Source: Loripinus fragilis (Eukaryota > Mollusca > Bivalvia > Lucinida > Lucinidae). Taken from it: a stretch of DNA of 64,000 nucleotides. The first letter of the stretch is position 1, and the number at the start of each line of letters is the position of its first letter. The notes beneath the pieces are model-generated. The model was given only the letters and a program-made list of their open reading frames with translations. It was not told the DNA's origin and ran no database searches. The stretch lies in the NCBI GenBank assembly GCA_964019695.1, contig OZ026524.1:18159509-18223508 (forward strand), written 5' to 3'. Below, piece after piece: positions 33,472 through 42,800 of this stretch. A program made the position numbers and the translations under genes.

Positions 33472-34512
33472 CTAGTCTGTGTGTGATAAAATGTGTTGTC
33501 TCATTCTGCATGCAACCAGCAACTTGTCCTCAATAGAAAAGGAAAGATATTTCTTATATGCATCAGATTTCCAGTCTCCATGCAATTGTATCAATTCAGA
33601 AGGAATGTTTGATTTAAATGCATATGTAGCTCCGCCCCTTCGAAAGGAGTGAGTAGAAAACATAAGGGGGTCTAATTTCAATTTAGAAATCAATAGTCTT
33701 AGTTTACTTTGAAACATCTTATAAGTTATGCAAGATTTATCTGGAAGGGTAAAAAGTGGATCAGAATTTTTTGCCCTAACCTTTTTGCACATACGCTTAT
33801 AGGCTGAAACGGGACATAAAACAGAACCGGGAATAGCTATTAAAGGTGTTTCAAGAACTCTCTCCCCGAATTGTATAGTCTTGGACCATTTCATATGTAT
33901 TAAAAGATGATCATTCCCAAATTTGACATCTTTTCTTAGCAAAAACTTTTTCTCTTTACGATCTTTACTCCTTGAAGGAACCAAATTTGATTTCCTAGCA
34001 AAAAGAAAGAAGGCAAAAAGAAACAAACACCAGTACACAAGATCAATGGGTTTTGTAAAGTCAAGAAAGGTTGCCATTTGTAATAAGTGGTCTGGGGTAA
34101 TAGCCTGGGCTTGTCGTATACAATAAGGATTAGTTCTAGCAATTCCCCTTAAACCAAGATTTATCAAGAACCCATTTATATGATCCACCGAATATCCTAA
34201 AAGATAATGCATAGTCTTGACTCCACTTAAATAATTTCTAATAGACTGAGTGGATTTGAAGGTCCTACTGAGAAACTGAGCATAAAGGCTTAAAGTTTCT
34301 GTACTACATGGTAAATATTTCATTCGAAAGTAAATACAAAACATTAGGAATGATTCCCATTGAATTTTTAAATTTGATTTCGTACCTTCTGCATATGCAG
34401 AACTTCGAGAAGCTTTCAATTCTTGTCTTAATGAGTGCATCTGTGCCTCTGAAAAAAATAAACAAATTACCAGGTGTGCATAAATCTGAAGTGACTTTCT
34501 GAGACAACACAT
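33472..34512 (-). CDS. Ngaro tyrosine recombinase
   Basis: A 346-codon intact frame with an N-terminal core-binding region (residues about 25-110) and a catalytic domain. It shows Arg 173 in LFARKSNL, His 288 and Arg 291 in THSFRRGG, His 311 in LHGDW, and the nucleophile Tyr 322 in AYKKYLSF. This is the full R-H-R-H-Y set of the phage-integrase fold, which in DIRS/Ngaro elements integrates a circular DNA copy in place of an integrase. It overlaps the end of the RT/RNase H frame by 46 bases in another frame, so it is either translated separately or reached by a frame change. The first residues (MCCLRKSLQIY) are overlap and may not be translated. Confidence 0.93.
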   Translation of the reverse strand: MCCLRKSLQIYAHLVICLFFSEAQMHSLRQELKASRSSAYAEGTKSNLKIQWESFLMFCIYFRMKYLPCSTETLSLYAQFLSRTFKSTQSIRNYLSGVKTMHYLLGYSVDHINGFLINLGLRGIARTNPYCIRQAQAITPDHLLQMATFLDFTKPIDLVYWCLFLFAFFLFARKSNLVPSRSKDRKEKKFLLRKDVKFGNDHLLIHMKWSKTIQFGERVLETPLIAIPGSVLCPVSAYKRMCKKVRAKNSDPLFTLPDKSCITYKMFQSKLRLLISKLKLDPLMFSTHSFRRGGATYAFKSNIPSELIQLHGDWKSDAYKKYLSFSIEDKLLVACRMRQHILSHTD

Positions 34513-35867
34513 TCTGTCAACTGAATCCCCTTTGTCAAGTCATAAAAATGTTGTTGATGATGTTCAGACATATCCCATCTGCTCAAGTGATCAGCAATGC
34601 GGTTTTCACTTGACTCTAAATGAACAGCTCTTATTTCAAACTGATTTACTGCTGCTATGTAGGCCAGTTCTCTGAGACACATTTGCAAAGTCTCACATCT
34701 ACTTTTACCAGTATTGATGATAATGGAGACTGCCAAATTGTCACAAAATACTTGTATTCTCTTTTGGCGTAAATTTTTTCCCCACAATTTCAAGCAAATT
34801 ATAATGGAATAAAATTCCAAAATATTTATATTGTAATTGTTTTGTTTGAAGTTTTCAGGAAAGGTAGAGTGGAAAAACCTCCCTTGCCAGAAACCTCCAC
34901 AACCCTCTAAACAGCTATCACTAGAAAAAACTTCATCTGGTTTACACCACTCCTCATAAATCATCATGGATACACCATTGTATGTGGGTAAAAATTTATA
35001 CCACCAAAGAATATCTTTCTTCACATAAGGGGGAATGTAGTATTTCTGTAAATCTTTGTCATACAACAACTTTAGCCATTTCAACATACGGGAAATGAAT
35101 ATCCGACCTGGCCTGACACAAGCAGCAATAAAATTCAATTTCCCCAAAAGAGACTGGATCTCCTTAATTGAAGCTTTCTCCCTATCCAACCAGTCTCTTA
35201 AAAGTACTCTTATTTCAATTAATCTTTCAGCAGTTACTTCCATTGTCATCTTTTCTGTATTAAAAAGGACCCCTACAAAAACCATTATAGTAGATGGTGG
35301 ACAAGCCTTATTTTTTGCCTCTTCAATGCCACATTTCTCTAATATTGACTGGAGTGTTCTGAATGCAAATTCTGCATGCTGTGCTCTTTCTGCAGAAGCA
35401 AGATCATCAAGGTAATTTAAAACACAAATCCCTATTTTAAATAGTATGAATGAAATTGCATTAGAGAAACGTTGGCAAAGGAAGGCAGAGCTTTTAGCCC
35501 CCATTGGTAATACACAGTCACTAAAAATGTCTTTTTTCCAAACAAATGCAACCAAATTATATGAGGACGGACACAATTTAAGTTGTCTGAACGCTCGTCT
35601 TAGGTCAGTTTTAAAAAGCAAACAGCCTTGGCCCTTCTGTTTTATGAGTTGAACAAAATCATCAACCTTTGGATAAACCAACTGCATTTTTTCTCCTAAA
35701 TATTCTTCTTTGCTTAAATAATCATTAAGAGAAGCCCCTTTCGGAAAGCTGAGGTCCAAAATGACCCGTCTTTCAAAACTGTCTTTCTTTGGTACTGAAT
35801 TTAACGGACTAATTTTGATTCCAGAATTGAAGGGGTTTTCTTTAAAAGGGCCAATTATAGCTTTGTT
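34467..35867 (-). CDS. Ngaro reverse transcriptase-RNase H, main part
   Basis: A frame open from about 35867, with a Met at 35759, giving 430 codons from that Met. RT motifs: TDLRRAFRQL (first catalytic Asp, residue 52), VLPMGAKSSAFLC, and catalytic YLDD at 116-119. Then a connection region with QSLLGKLNF and an RNase H domain: DSCLEGCGGFW, NILEFYSIIICLKLW, VFCDNLAVS and ENRIADHLSRW carrying the acidic residues. The arrangement is that of DIRS/Ngaro pol. The N-terminal RT blocks lie in the next frame (see 35868-36397), so a -1 change is needed near 35867. Confidence 0.93.
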   Translation of the reverse strand, partial: NKAIIGPFKENPFNSGIKISPLNSVPKKDSFERRVILDLSFPKGASLNDYLSKEEYLGEKMQLVYPKVDDFVQLIKQKGQGCLLFKTDLRRAFRQLKLCPSSYNLVAFVWKKDIFSDCVLPMGAKSSAFLCQRFSNAISFILFKIGICVLNYLDDLASAERAQHAEFAFRTLQSILEKCGIEEAKNKACPPSTIMVFVGVLFNTEKMTMEVTAERLIEIRVLLRDWLDREKASIKEIQSLLGKLNFIAACVRPGRIFISRMLKWLKLLYDKDLQKYYIPPYVKKDILWWYKFLPTYNGVSMMIYEEWCKPDEVFSSDSCLEGCGGFWQGRFFHSTFPENFKQNNYNINILEFYSIIICLKLWGKNLRQKRIQVFCDNLAVSIIINTGKSRCETLQMCLRELAYIAAVNQFEIRAVHLESSENRIADHLSRWDMSEHHQQHFYDLTKGIQLTECVVSESHFRFMHTW

Positions 35868-36397
35868 TTACTCTCTTTAACTAAATAAGATAGCATGTCC
35901 TCTTTGTACTCTTCTGCACCTTTATGATTTTTGAATTTCCAAACATCTTTCTTCTTAATTTGCTGGAGTATCTCATTATTACCATGGTAGCCAATTGGGA
36001 ACCCAAATTCAAGGAAATCACAAAGTAGTGGGTCATTATAATCATGCAACAATGATTTGATATATTCAATATTCAATTTCTCATTGACAGGAATTCTACA
36101 CCCTTCAAAATTGTATTTCCCAGATGCTATGACTTTATGATGGATATCCAATAAATCTACTGTACTATCCATGAAGGAATGACTGAGAGTGGCAGAACAA
36201 ACCTCACATCTTTTTGAATGCTTACAAATGTGAATATCATTTTTGTCCTTCAAATTATTCTTATCTGGAGTTTTAACCTCTGAGGCTTGACAATTTTTTG
36301 GAAGACAAAATTGGGGAAAGAATAAATCTAATTTATCATGCTTTATTTCTAATTTATTATTATCAAGGCCAATACAATTTGTTTCACCACTTCTCAG
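35868..36397 (-). CDS. Ngaro pol N-terminal segment, in frame with gag after a TGA
   Basis: The frame starts directly after the gag TGA (36400-36398) with LRSGETNCIGLDNNKLEIKH and continues to SKTKL, stopping at 35855. It has CKHSKRCEVC, a small Cys cluster, and GFPIGYHGNN, which precedes RT block 1. The main RT frame starts next, in the -1 frame; the overlap is about 15 bases. Read-through of the TGA and a frame change, or decay at both places, would be needed for a continuous product. Confidence 0.75.
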
Positions 36398-37780
36398 TCA
36401 GGCCGAAACATGAGGACAAGCAGAGGAGCATTCCGGATGTTCAAGCTTCTTTTTATCTTTTTGCCAACATGTAGCACATATATGAGTAGCCATTCTTTGC
36501 TTGCCCTTTATAACCTGCAAATGGGAGGATTTATGAGAGCATTTATTCCTCTGGTAGAGAGAACAGAACCAAACCCTATCTGTATTTTGATTCGCTCCTT
36601 GCATATTACCTTTTTTGAAGGGCTGAGATTTGCTTTTGAGCAGATGCTTTGTTAGAATGGCAGACTCAATTTCATGAGGATCATCAGACCATTTTCGCAA
36701 TCCTAATTCTATATCTCTCAACCATGCGGCATAATATGCTTTGAGACCTTCGAACTCATATGTGCTACTATAGTAAACAATTTTCTTTAACAATTTAAGA
36801 CGACCTTGTTTTTCTTCAGTAGTCAAATCCTCGCCAGAAATGATCTCAAGCTCACCGGCAACAAATAACCGAAAGGTTAATTCTTTAAATTTCATCTGTT
36901 TGTCAACATGTTCATATTGTAAGTGAGCATGGGGCCATTCCTGGGGAAATTTGACTTTATCTGAAGCCTTAGCATTTATGCCTGATTTTAACTTCTTTTT
37001 GGTTTTCTTTTTTGATTTTGACCGACATTCTGAGTCTGTACTATCATCATCAGAAGAAGAAAGAGATGATGATGAAGATGATGATGAAGTGCTCTCTGAT
37101 TCAGTTGAATCTTCACTAGATTCATTCTTACTTTTGGGCTCAACTAATCCCATTTTTTTGAGCTCTTTACGCACTAATGCTTTGAGTTTTTTGTCTTTTC
37201 TTAGAGTTGTGATATCAACGACCTCATCAACCTCCGACTTACTAATTGTTTTCACAGGTTTACTCTCACCCTCGTTACCTTTTTGCTTTTGTTTAGATTT
37301 TTTAACACTGGTGTCATTAGTTTTCGTGTGTTTGCTAGTTTTTGAGTCTTTTCGTGCTTTTGTTGTACCTTTTAACGTAGTGACTTTCTCCCGCTTCGCT
37401 TCCAATTCTCTTCTCATCGATTCTAGCTTCTCCTTCTTTTCTAGCTCCTTCTCCTCCTGCTCTAATTTCAAATATTCTGCCTGCATAGCTTTCATTTCTG
37501 CCTCGTAATCCATTACGAAAAGGTCTGCTGATGGCTCTAGCAATTCTTTTGCGGCTTCCGGTGTCCTAGGTGGCGCTGGCTTGGGATATCCCTTGCTAGT
37601 AGAGGGTCCCTGTGGGGAATCAAACCATTCGACAGAATCGTCGCTAGTTGTACATTCTTCTTCTTCTACCTCCTTCCCCAAATTCATTTTCTTGTAGTCA
37701 ACTCTTTTGCCTTTTCTCAATGATTTACCTCCTTTCACCTTGAGTCCAACTTTTAGTGCTTTCTTCGGCTTTGAACTCAT
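36398..37780 (-). CDS. Ngaro gag-like protein
   Basis: A 460-codon intact frame. N-terminal half: Lys/Glu-rich, with a coiled-coil-like stretch (about residues 95-135), then a Ser-rich acidic run. C-terminal half: globular (about 275-380) with FKELTFRLFVAGELEIISG, then a Cys/His region with FCSLYQRNKC, THICATCW and HPECSSACP that resembles the zinc-binding ends of DIRS/Ngaro gag proteins. Role: packaging of element RNA and particle assembly, inferred from position and composition. It precedes pol, the stop is a TGA followed by CTG, and pol continues in the same frame. Start chosen at the first Met, near A1. Confidence 0.88.
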   Translation of the reverse strand: MSSKPKKALKVGLKVKGGKSLRKGKRVDYKKMNLGKEVEEEECTTSDDSVEWFDSPQGPSTSKGYPKPAPPRTPEAAKELLEPSADLFVMDYEAEMKAMQAEYLKLEQEEKELEKKEKLESMRRELEAKREKVTTLKGTTKARKDSKTSKHTKTNDTSVKKSKQKQKGNEGESKPVKTISKSEVDEVVDITTLRKDKKLKALVRKELKKMGLVEPKSKNESSEDSTESESTSSSSSSSSLSSSDDDSTDSECRSKSKKKTKKKLKSGINAKASDKVKFPQEWPHAHLQYEHVDKQMKFKELTFRLFVAGELEIISGEDLTTEEKQGRLKLLKKIVYYSSTYEFEGLKAYYAAWLRDIELGLRKWSDDPHEIESAILTKHLLKSKSQPFKKGNMQGANQNTDRVWFCSLYQRNKCSHKSSHLQVIKGKQRMATHICATCWQKDKKKLEHPECSSACPHVSA

Positions 37781-37947
37781 CTCTGTGTGATATAATTATA
37801 AATGTCTACAGTACCTCATATAGGGTTAATTTCAAAATGAAAAAAGGTTGCTATAAATAGATATAGCTCTGCGTCGCACACAGTAGGGAACGACTGGCTC
37901 TTCACGAATCAACGAAGATATATATAAATTCTTCAACAAAGTATAAT

Positions 37948-38136
37948 TTTATCAAAATGGCGGACTTCTCAGAACGTCTTTTCTTTGTCAAAACTATTCA
38001 AACTGTGAAGATTTGGCTCAAAATATTTACCGTAATAATCTATGTATATCAGCCAATGAAAGGAAGGTTTACATTTATGGAGCTGAAGGTAATTATCTGA
38101 AACGCATTAAATATTTTTATGGGATAAAAATCCCCC
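37948..38136 (-). repeat. Ngaro split repeat A1 (5' end)
   Basis: 189 bp matching A2 with a 27-bp deletion. The element start is GGGGGATTTTTATCCC, a small inverted repeat that could form a terminal hairpin. It abuts the resumed exon at 38137. Confidence 0.95.
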
Positions 38137-39046
38137 CTTTTCTGTTGAATCCATTGACTCAGAAATAGATCTCACAGGAAGCGAGGCAGAAAATGTAGAG
38201 ATAGTGAAACAAAAAGCAAGGATGTTTGTTCAGAGCCACTGTATTCCTGACACTCCAGATTTACCGACAGTAACAGAACATAAGTGTACAGAGTGTAATA
38301 GAAGCTATGCCAAGAAGGGAAATCTTAAAAGGCACCGGACATTAGTTCATGGAATCACTCCATCAAGTGAGACTGACACCTCTGAGAGCACTCAAGACTT
38401 TAAGTACAATTATACAAGATGTGCCATGCCAATTTTGTTAACAAGGTTAAATCACAATGATGCTATCAAATATGCAGATGGGGACAGACTGGAACGATGT
38501 CACAAATTTCTTATCCCATATTATAGAGCAACAGGTTGCACTAAATATGCATATGCAACACTTGAACTTATTTCACAGTTGCAATTTCTATTGTCACCGA
38601 GACGGGCATTTCAGTTGAAATGGAACAGGACAGCCAATAGTCGTGGGCTTGTTGACAGTAACTTTCCACTAGACCTGGACGTGGAACATGAAAATAAGGT
38701 ATTCAAAGAACATGTGACAACTTATAGAGGGGAAGTGACGGAAAACATTATCAAAGTAGTAAGCCGAAGTGCTGACATGTCAGAACCAATTTCAAAAAAC
38801 CTGGACAGAATTAGTTGTGTGTGACAGGATTCAAGCAAACATGTGGATTCCAGTGGAATGAATGATGTTAAACTGTTGGTAGGACAATTCTTAAGAGAAG
38901 ACTTATATAAAGTTAGGTTAGGAAGATCTCACAGAGCCTTCCCTGACATAAGTGGCAATCCATTTAGCGGCACAGACCAAAAAAAACATAAGAAGTGGAT
39001 TAAGCAATCAGTGAAAGAATTTAAGAAAAAGCATTATTACCAATGA
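38137..39046 (+). pseudogene. DUF6589 gene, 3' part of the split exon, with TGA
   Basis: Continues the exon begun at 30324. Readable from SVESIDSEIDLTGSEAENVE. A C2H2 zinc finger follows (HKCTECNRSYAKKGNLKRH: Cys, Cys, His, His with CxxC and HxxxxH), then the C-terminal family block LLTRLNHNDAIKYADGDRLE, GCTKYAYATLELISQLQFLL and FQLKWNRTANSRG. The frame stops at a TGA (38822-38824) but continues in the same frame, QDSSKHVDSSGMNDVKLLVG to KEFKKKHYYQ, ending at a stop at 39044-39046. The TGA lies in GTGTGACAG and may be a lost CGA codon. This block is the DUF6589 C-terminus. Confidence 0.85.
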
Positions 39047-39089
39047 ACACATGGTTCTTTGAGGTTAGCAATGAAAACTATATATTTGC

Positions 39090-39245
39090 CTACTACTAGT
39101 GTCGTCTATTAATATCTGGAACCAGATCAGACCCGACAAAAAGTGGTGCCTGATCTGCATCCAAACTGTGTGTACTCTGGTAGTACATTGTATAATCCTG
39201 AAAGTTTTTTTTCAAAAAAGTTGATTTGAAAAATCAGCAGACGAT
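39090..39245. repeat. Family A palindromic MITE fragment
   Basis: Contains CTAGTGTCGTC, GAACCAGATCAGACCCGACA and GCCTGATCTGCATCCAAACT in the family order, followed by AATCAGCAGACGA. It lies just after the DUF6589 stop. Between 39246 and 40219 I see no gene. Confidence 0.75.
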
Positions 39246-40219
39246 AAAAAATGTGAATGACTCAGTAGGCTAAGATATGAGCTGCAACATGTGATTTCCA
39301 ACAACGTGACTTTGATATGAATAGACTGTGCAGTAGAAACTCCAAATGCTGTTCGGTCAGTAGCTTAACAGTCATAGAATATTTAAGGGACTGGCAAATG
39401 CCATGTTCAGACTGTGCGTATGTGCAGGCTGGTCTGAGCCTTTGCTGGTTGCTGCCCATACCACACTGTTGGAAATCTCATGTCACAGCTCATACATGTA
39501 TATACACACATTTAGCTATGCAATGAGGGAGAGGTTATGAGCTTTTAAAAGGGACTATCAACGCTGGGATGCATTTACTAAATGGACGGTGGTATACAGT
39601 TATACTGGCATTATAGCCATTAGTTTCGGCTCCCTTGCTTCTAGGGACATCCACGGGCTTGTGATCCTTAGTATAAATGCTTAAAAGATTTCAGATTTAT
39701 GAAGTAGGCGTTTGTACTTCATTAGCCTTTAGGCCAAAACAAATTATTAAATTCTCAGACAGTCTTGAAAAAATCCAAAACAGATTCATGATGAAGGCAA
39801 TTGATCATTTTAGGCAGCATATAGGACTTACATAGCTTTCCGTTTAAATCAATATACCACATAGCAACTTTGAAATTTGGATTTTGACATCTGATACAAT
39901 GTACAATACTGTTTTTTCTTTTATTTTAGTCAAGTCCGAACCATAGACAGACTAGGGGCAGTTGATACAGATAATGGAGGATCTGAGAATTAATTAATTT
40001 TGTTTGCCCTTACAATGTACAGTGCTTGTAAATTAAAACAACCATTTTTCTACATGATTAGCTGCAAAATTTCCTGGAGAAATGGAAAACTTTCTTCAGG
40101 ATATTTTATTATTTTCCAGGAAAAAAAGATATGGCTTTAAAGCTCATTTATCTCCAGCACTCCTCTTGAAATTTCAAATGTTGCACTCAGACAATTTTTC
40201 AATGAAACAAGAAATGTGG

Positions 40220-40583
40220 CTATTTTAATGTTCTGAACAGTTCAAATAGTTCATAGCATTGTTCCTTTTTCCTACAGTACACAATCACTCTCTGTGCTAG
40301 AATCCCATTCTTTTCAATGTCATCAAGGGTAGATTTGAACACAGTATATAAATCATATTGTGGTATCTTAATCACAGAATAGTCAATGTTTTCTCTGTTT
40401 GGTGACAACGAAATTTCCAAAAATTCAGTCAATCCCACTAGCTTTATCATTTCTTTTTTGGCGGCAGGCGTGGCTGTAGCTGTCATGACCACCATCGGAA
40501 CGGGTAGAAGAGACCGAATTTCACCGATACGACTGTAATGGCCCCCGAAAACCTCTTTCTTTGTTTTAGGATCATCTTTTCCC
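40220..40583 (-). CDS. RecQ-like helicase, exon 2 (truncated RecA2)
   Basis: Acceptor CATTTCAG, then GGGAAAAG..., read as GKDDPKTKKEVFGGHYSRIG, EIRSLLPVPMVVMTATATPA (motif III TATAT), an insert with LSPNRENIDYSVIK, and the start of the second RecA fold (QRVIVYCRKKEQCYELFEL, motif IV). The first base completes the Trp codon begun at 56935, and together the two exons give 268 codons. It ends at TAG (40222-40220) before motifs V and VI, so the arginine-finger half is missing. It is therefore either a truncated copy or has a further exon not found here. It faces the DUF6589 gene. Confidence 0.85.
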
Positions 40584-40959
40584 CTGAAATGAAAACGTTA
40601 AATTTTGCATCACTTAACCTGCTGTATGTAAGGTGGTTTTAATGGTCAATTTTTCCCATTTTTTCTTTTTTTTTGCTTTGTTGTTGCAATATTTGACCTA
40701 TATTACACTGCTTATAGCATGTTGACATATTTCTGAAATGGCAGAAAAGATTTCCACAAGCTGTTATCAGTAAAGAAAGAGGAAGTATATGTAAGGTACA
40801 TTATATAGCCTCCAAATCATGAACTAGGTCAAATATAGCAACAACATAGCAAATTAATTAAACTTCAAAGTCAAAATACAAAAAAACTGACTAAAATTCG
40901 ACCACTAAAACTACCTCATTGTACCCTTTTTCAATATACCACTTCCAAACAGTCCTGAG

Positions 40960-41055
40960 AAGCTGAGATTATCAAACTTTTTTCATGCTCAACCCAGCCA
41001 AGCATGAAATTTTAACTGCTAATAAATACAGGTATATTTTTTTTTTTACAAAATA
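40960..41055. repeat. Family C fragment
   Basis: Contains TTTTTTCATGCTCAACCCAG and AATTTTAACTGCTAATAAATA, matching the left half of the fold-back family at 14630-14875. Confidence 0.65.
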
Positions 41056-41324
41056 GCCTAAAGTAATAGGATTTTCAGGCCATTAATACCAAGTACACTT
41101 ACATGTACAATGATTTGTTCTTATACATTGACAAGAACTTTGTCATGTTAGACAAAAAGCATTGCTGTAAGACATACTTTTGCGACACAGGACAGGTAGT
41201 CCACTGAGTTTTTTGGCTTAAAATGGTTTGGTTGGGTAAAAATTTGACCGGTCAGATTAACTCCGACTGTACCAATCTTCCCGTAATAAGGTCTTTGCAA
41301 CTTTTGTGAACACAACATTATAGA

Positions 41325-41420
41325 GCTGTAACAATATGCCAAAAGCGTATTGCGATATATTGCAATATATGAAGAACATATTGCGATTTTACCACAATAT
41401 ATTGTTTATTATATTAAGTC
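41325..41420. repeat. TAGAGCTGTAACAATA repeat (inverse copy at 55705-55815)
   Basis: ATTATAGAGCTGTAACAATA followed by ATTGCGATATATTGCAATAT. The reverse-oriented copy at 55705-55815 reads GTTACAGCTCTACAACATT at its end. A widely dispersed repeat of this kind exists in many animals; the identity here is not established. From 41421 to 42034 no gene is seen. Confidence 0.6.
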
Positions 41421-42034
41421 ATTATTCTAAGCACTACTTGTCATAAATATACTAAGATTTTTGCTCCATTTATGCAAAAAGCTACAGATTTAAGATATGA
41501 AATAAATACAAGCACATTATCAACAATCTTTTATGCTTATACAATAAGTGAAACCATTGAATGCGCAGATGGGTAAAGGCAGAGTTCTCACTAGGATTTT
41601 GAAAACAGGATTCATAGAATCCATCCCTCGAAAAAGTTGGAGTCAAAATTGAAAAATTGGAGTTTGACCTGGAAAAGTTGGAGTTTTTAGTTTCAGCCAA
41701 AATACGAAAAGTTTTATTTACGGATGTAATGTCTTTTATCCTGCAAAATGGCAATTTCAAAATCCTTGTGAGGACTAGCTGTGAACAAAAAAGATTTTAG
41801 ACCAAAAATAAAAGTTTGTATCAGGTTACCGTAACAAACTTAAATCCCCCTCTTCCCCAACCCCTACATAATATTTTCTAAACATTGTTGGGGATTTCAA
41901 GGGGTTTGGCTATTTTGTTTTCCCGTCTTCTCCATCAAAATATTTTTTTTTTTCATATTTTAAAATTTCATGTATCATGAAACACATATTTTTATGTTTG
42001 GCCTTAAAATGAAAAGCTTATACTATTGATATAT

Positions 42035-42215
42035 ATACAGTGACGCCAGCCGTCAAAGTCACCACCTGTTCTACCGCTGAACGGTGAACTACCTGAGCTA
42101 TACCGCCACCGGAGCTACCTATGAACGAAGCGGGAACGAACGATACTAAACAGCGGTCCAGTCCATTCACATCGTACTTCCGTTCCGTTCCGTTCCCCTT
42201 CATTCCATTCAAAAC
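42035..42215 (-). repeat. tRNA-like repeat with GTTCCGTTCCGTTCC tract
   Basis: On the minus strand GGTATAGCTCAGGTAGTTCA looks like an A box; no B box is clear. The plus strand ends in TTCCGTTCCGTTCCGTTCCC. A related repeat with GGAATGGAACGGAGCGGAAC is at 54455-54640. Confidence 0.45.
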
Positions 42216-42513
42216 ACAAACGTCCTATAAATCGCTTATTATTTAAGTGTTTGTTTCTTTTGTCAATTTAAACAGCCTCTTGAAAATAGTAGTTTGAGTT
42301 TTTCCTTTATCTTATGTGAAGATTGTACGTTATTGTTGTTTATGTCTGACATTTAGAAATAAATTGTCAAAGATGGTTCTTTTAATTCTGAATATAATAT
42401 AATATAACAAACTAAAAGAAGCAATTTAAAAATTGTCTCTGATCAGACTGCTCTTCCGTGGACTGTTTAAGGCACGTTTCCAGTGGTGTATAATATATTG
42501 GTTCTGGTATTAC

Positions 42514-42800
42514 AGGGGCGGATCCAGGATTCTGGAAAGGGGGTTCATATGAATAAAGTTGTGGGGGTTCGCTTTGCTGATTTTATTTTATTTTGCTTAA
42601 ATATCCCATGAAAATGAAATAATTTGGTCTCATTGATGAGACCAAATTATTTCATTTTCATAGGATATTTAAAAAAAATAATAATTTGGTCTCATTGATG
42701 AGACCAAATTATTTCATTTTCACAGGATATTTAAAAACGGGGGGGGGGGATTAGAGCGGACCCCCCCCCCCCCCCATAATACCCATCTGGATCCGTCAAT
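42514..42800. mobile_element. GGGGCGGATCCAGGATT repeat with twin hairpins
   Basis: Outer ends CAGGGGCGGATCCAGGATT and CATCTGGATCCGTCAATG are imperfect inverted repeats, with facing poly-G and poly-C runs inside. The interior holds two perfect hairpins (42611-42658 and about 42679-42718), both with GGTCTCAT/TG/ATGAGACC stems. A related repeat sits at 24722-24882. Confidence 0.6.

Larger units (their letters stand above)
30337..38136 (-). mobile_element. Ngaro-type tyrosine-recombinase retrotransposon, 7.8 kb
   Basis: On the minus strand the order is A1 (38136-37948), gag (37780-36398), RT/RNase H (36397-34467), tyrosine recombinase (34512-33472), SGNH hydrolase (32821-32159), B1 (31207-30954), A2 (30953-30738), B2 (30590-30337). 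A1-ORFs-B1-A2-B2 split direct repeats, a tyrosine recombinase and a hydrolase gene define Ngaro. Integration goes through a circular DNA intermediate, and no target duplication is expected or seen. The B repeats are equal in length (254 bp) and nearly identical, so the insertion is fairly recent. It carries a frame break in RT near 35867 and a 27-bp deletion in A1. It is inserted antisense in a DUF6589 exon. Confidence 0.95.
13223..39046 (+). pseudogene. DUF6589-family gene, multi-exon and disrupted
   Basis: At least six coding blocks on the plus strand read, in order, like one DUF6589-domain protein, a large invertebrate family of unknown function. They show a Cys-containing N-terminal segment, the SFTWKQFEAELLQRAP block, VGDNVDF with HQNKDHH, an SGGDYLTYER block, VIWTLLYSTG with LYAARNSINARNV, a C2H2 finger, and LNHNDAIKYADGDR. 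Exon junctions are GT-AG and in matching phase where readable (13529/19571, 20831/21933, 22196/29205, 29370/30324). The locus is broken by a frame shift near 13430-13480, stops at 19907-20249, in-frame TGA codons at 20475 and 38822, and a 7.8-kb Ngaro insertion at 30336/38137. The family assignment is from recalled conserved words, not a search. It may be a pseudogene, or one disrupted haplotype. Confidence 0.8.

Noticed and set aside
34449..34470. Intron-like GTAATT...TTTTTTTCAG segment between Ngaro RNase H and recombinase
   Set aside because: At 22 nt it is too short for an animal intron, and removing it gives a stop rather than a joined frame. It is more likely AT-rich spacer in the overlap.
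36951..37508. 185-codon plus-strand ORF
   Set aside because: It is the antisense of the Ngaro gag Ser/Lys-rich region.
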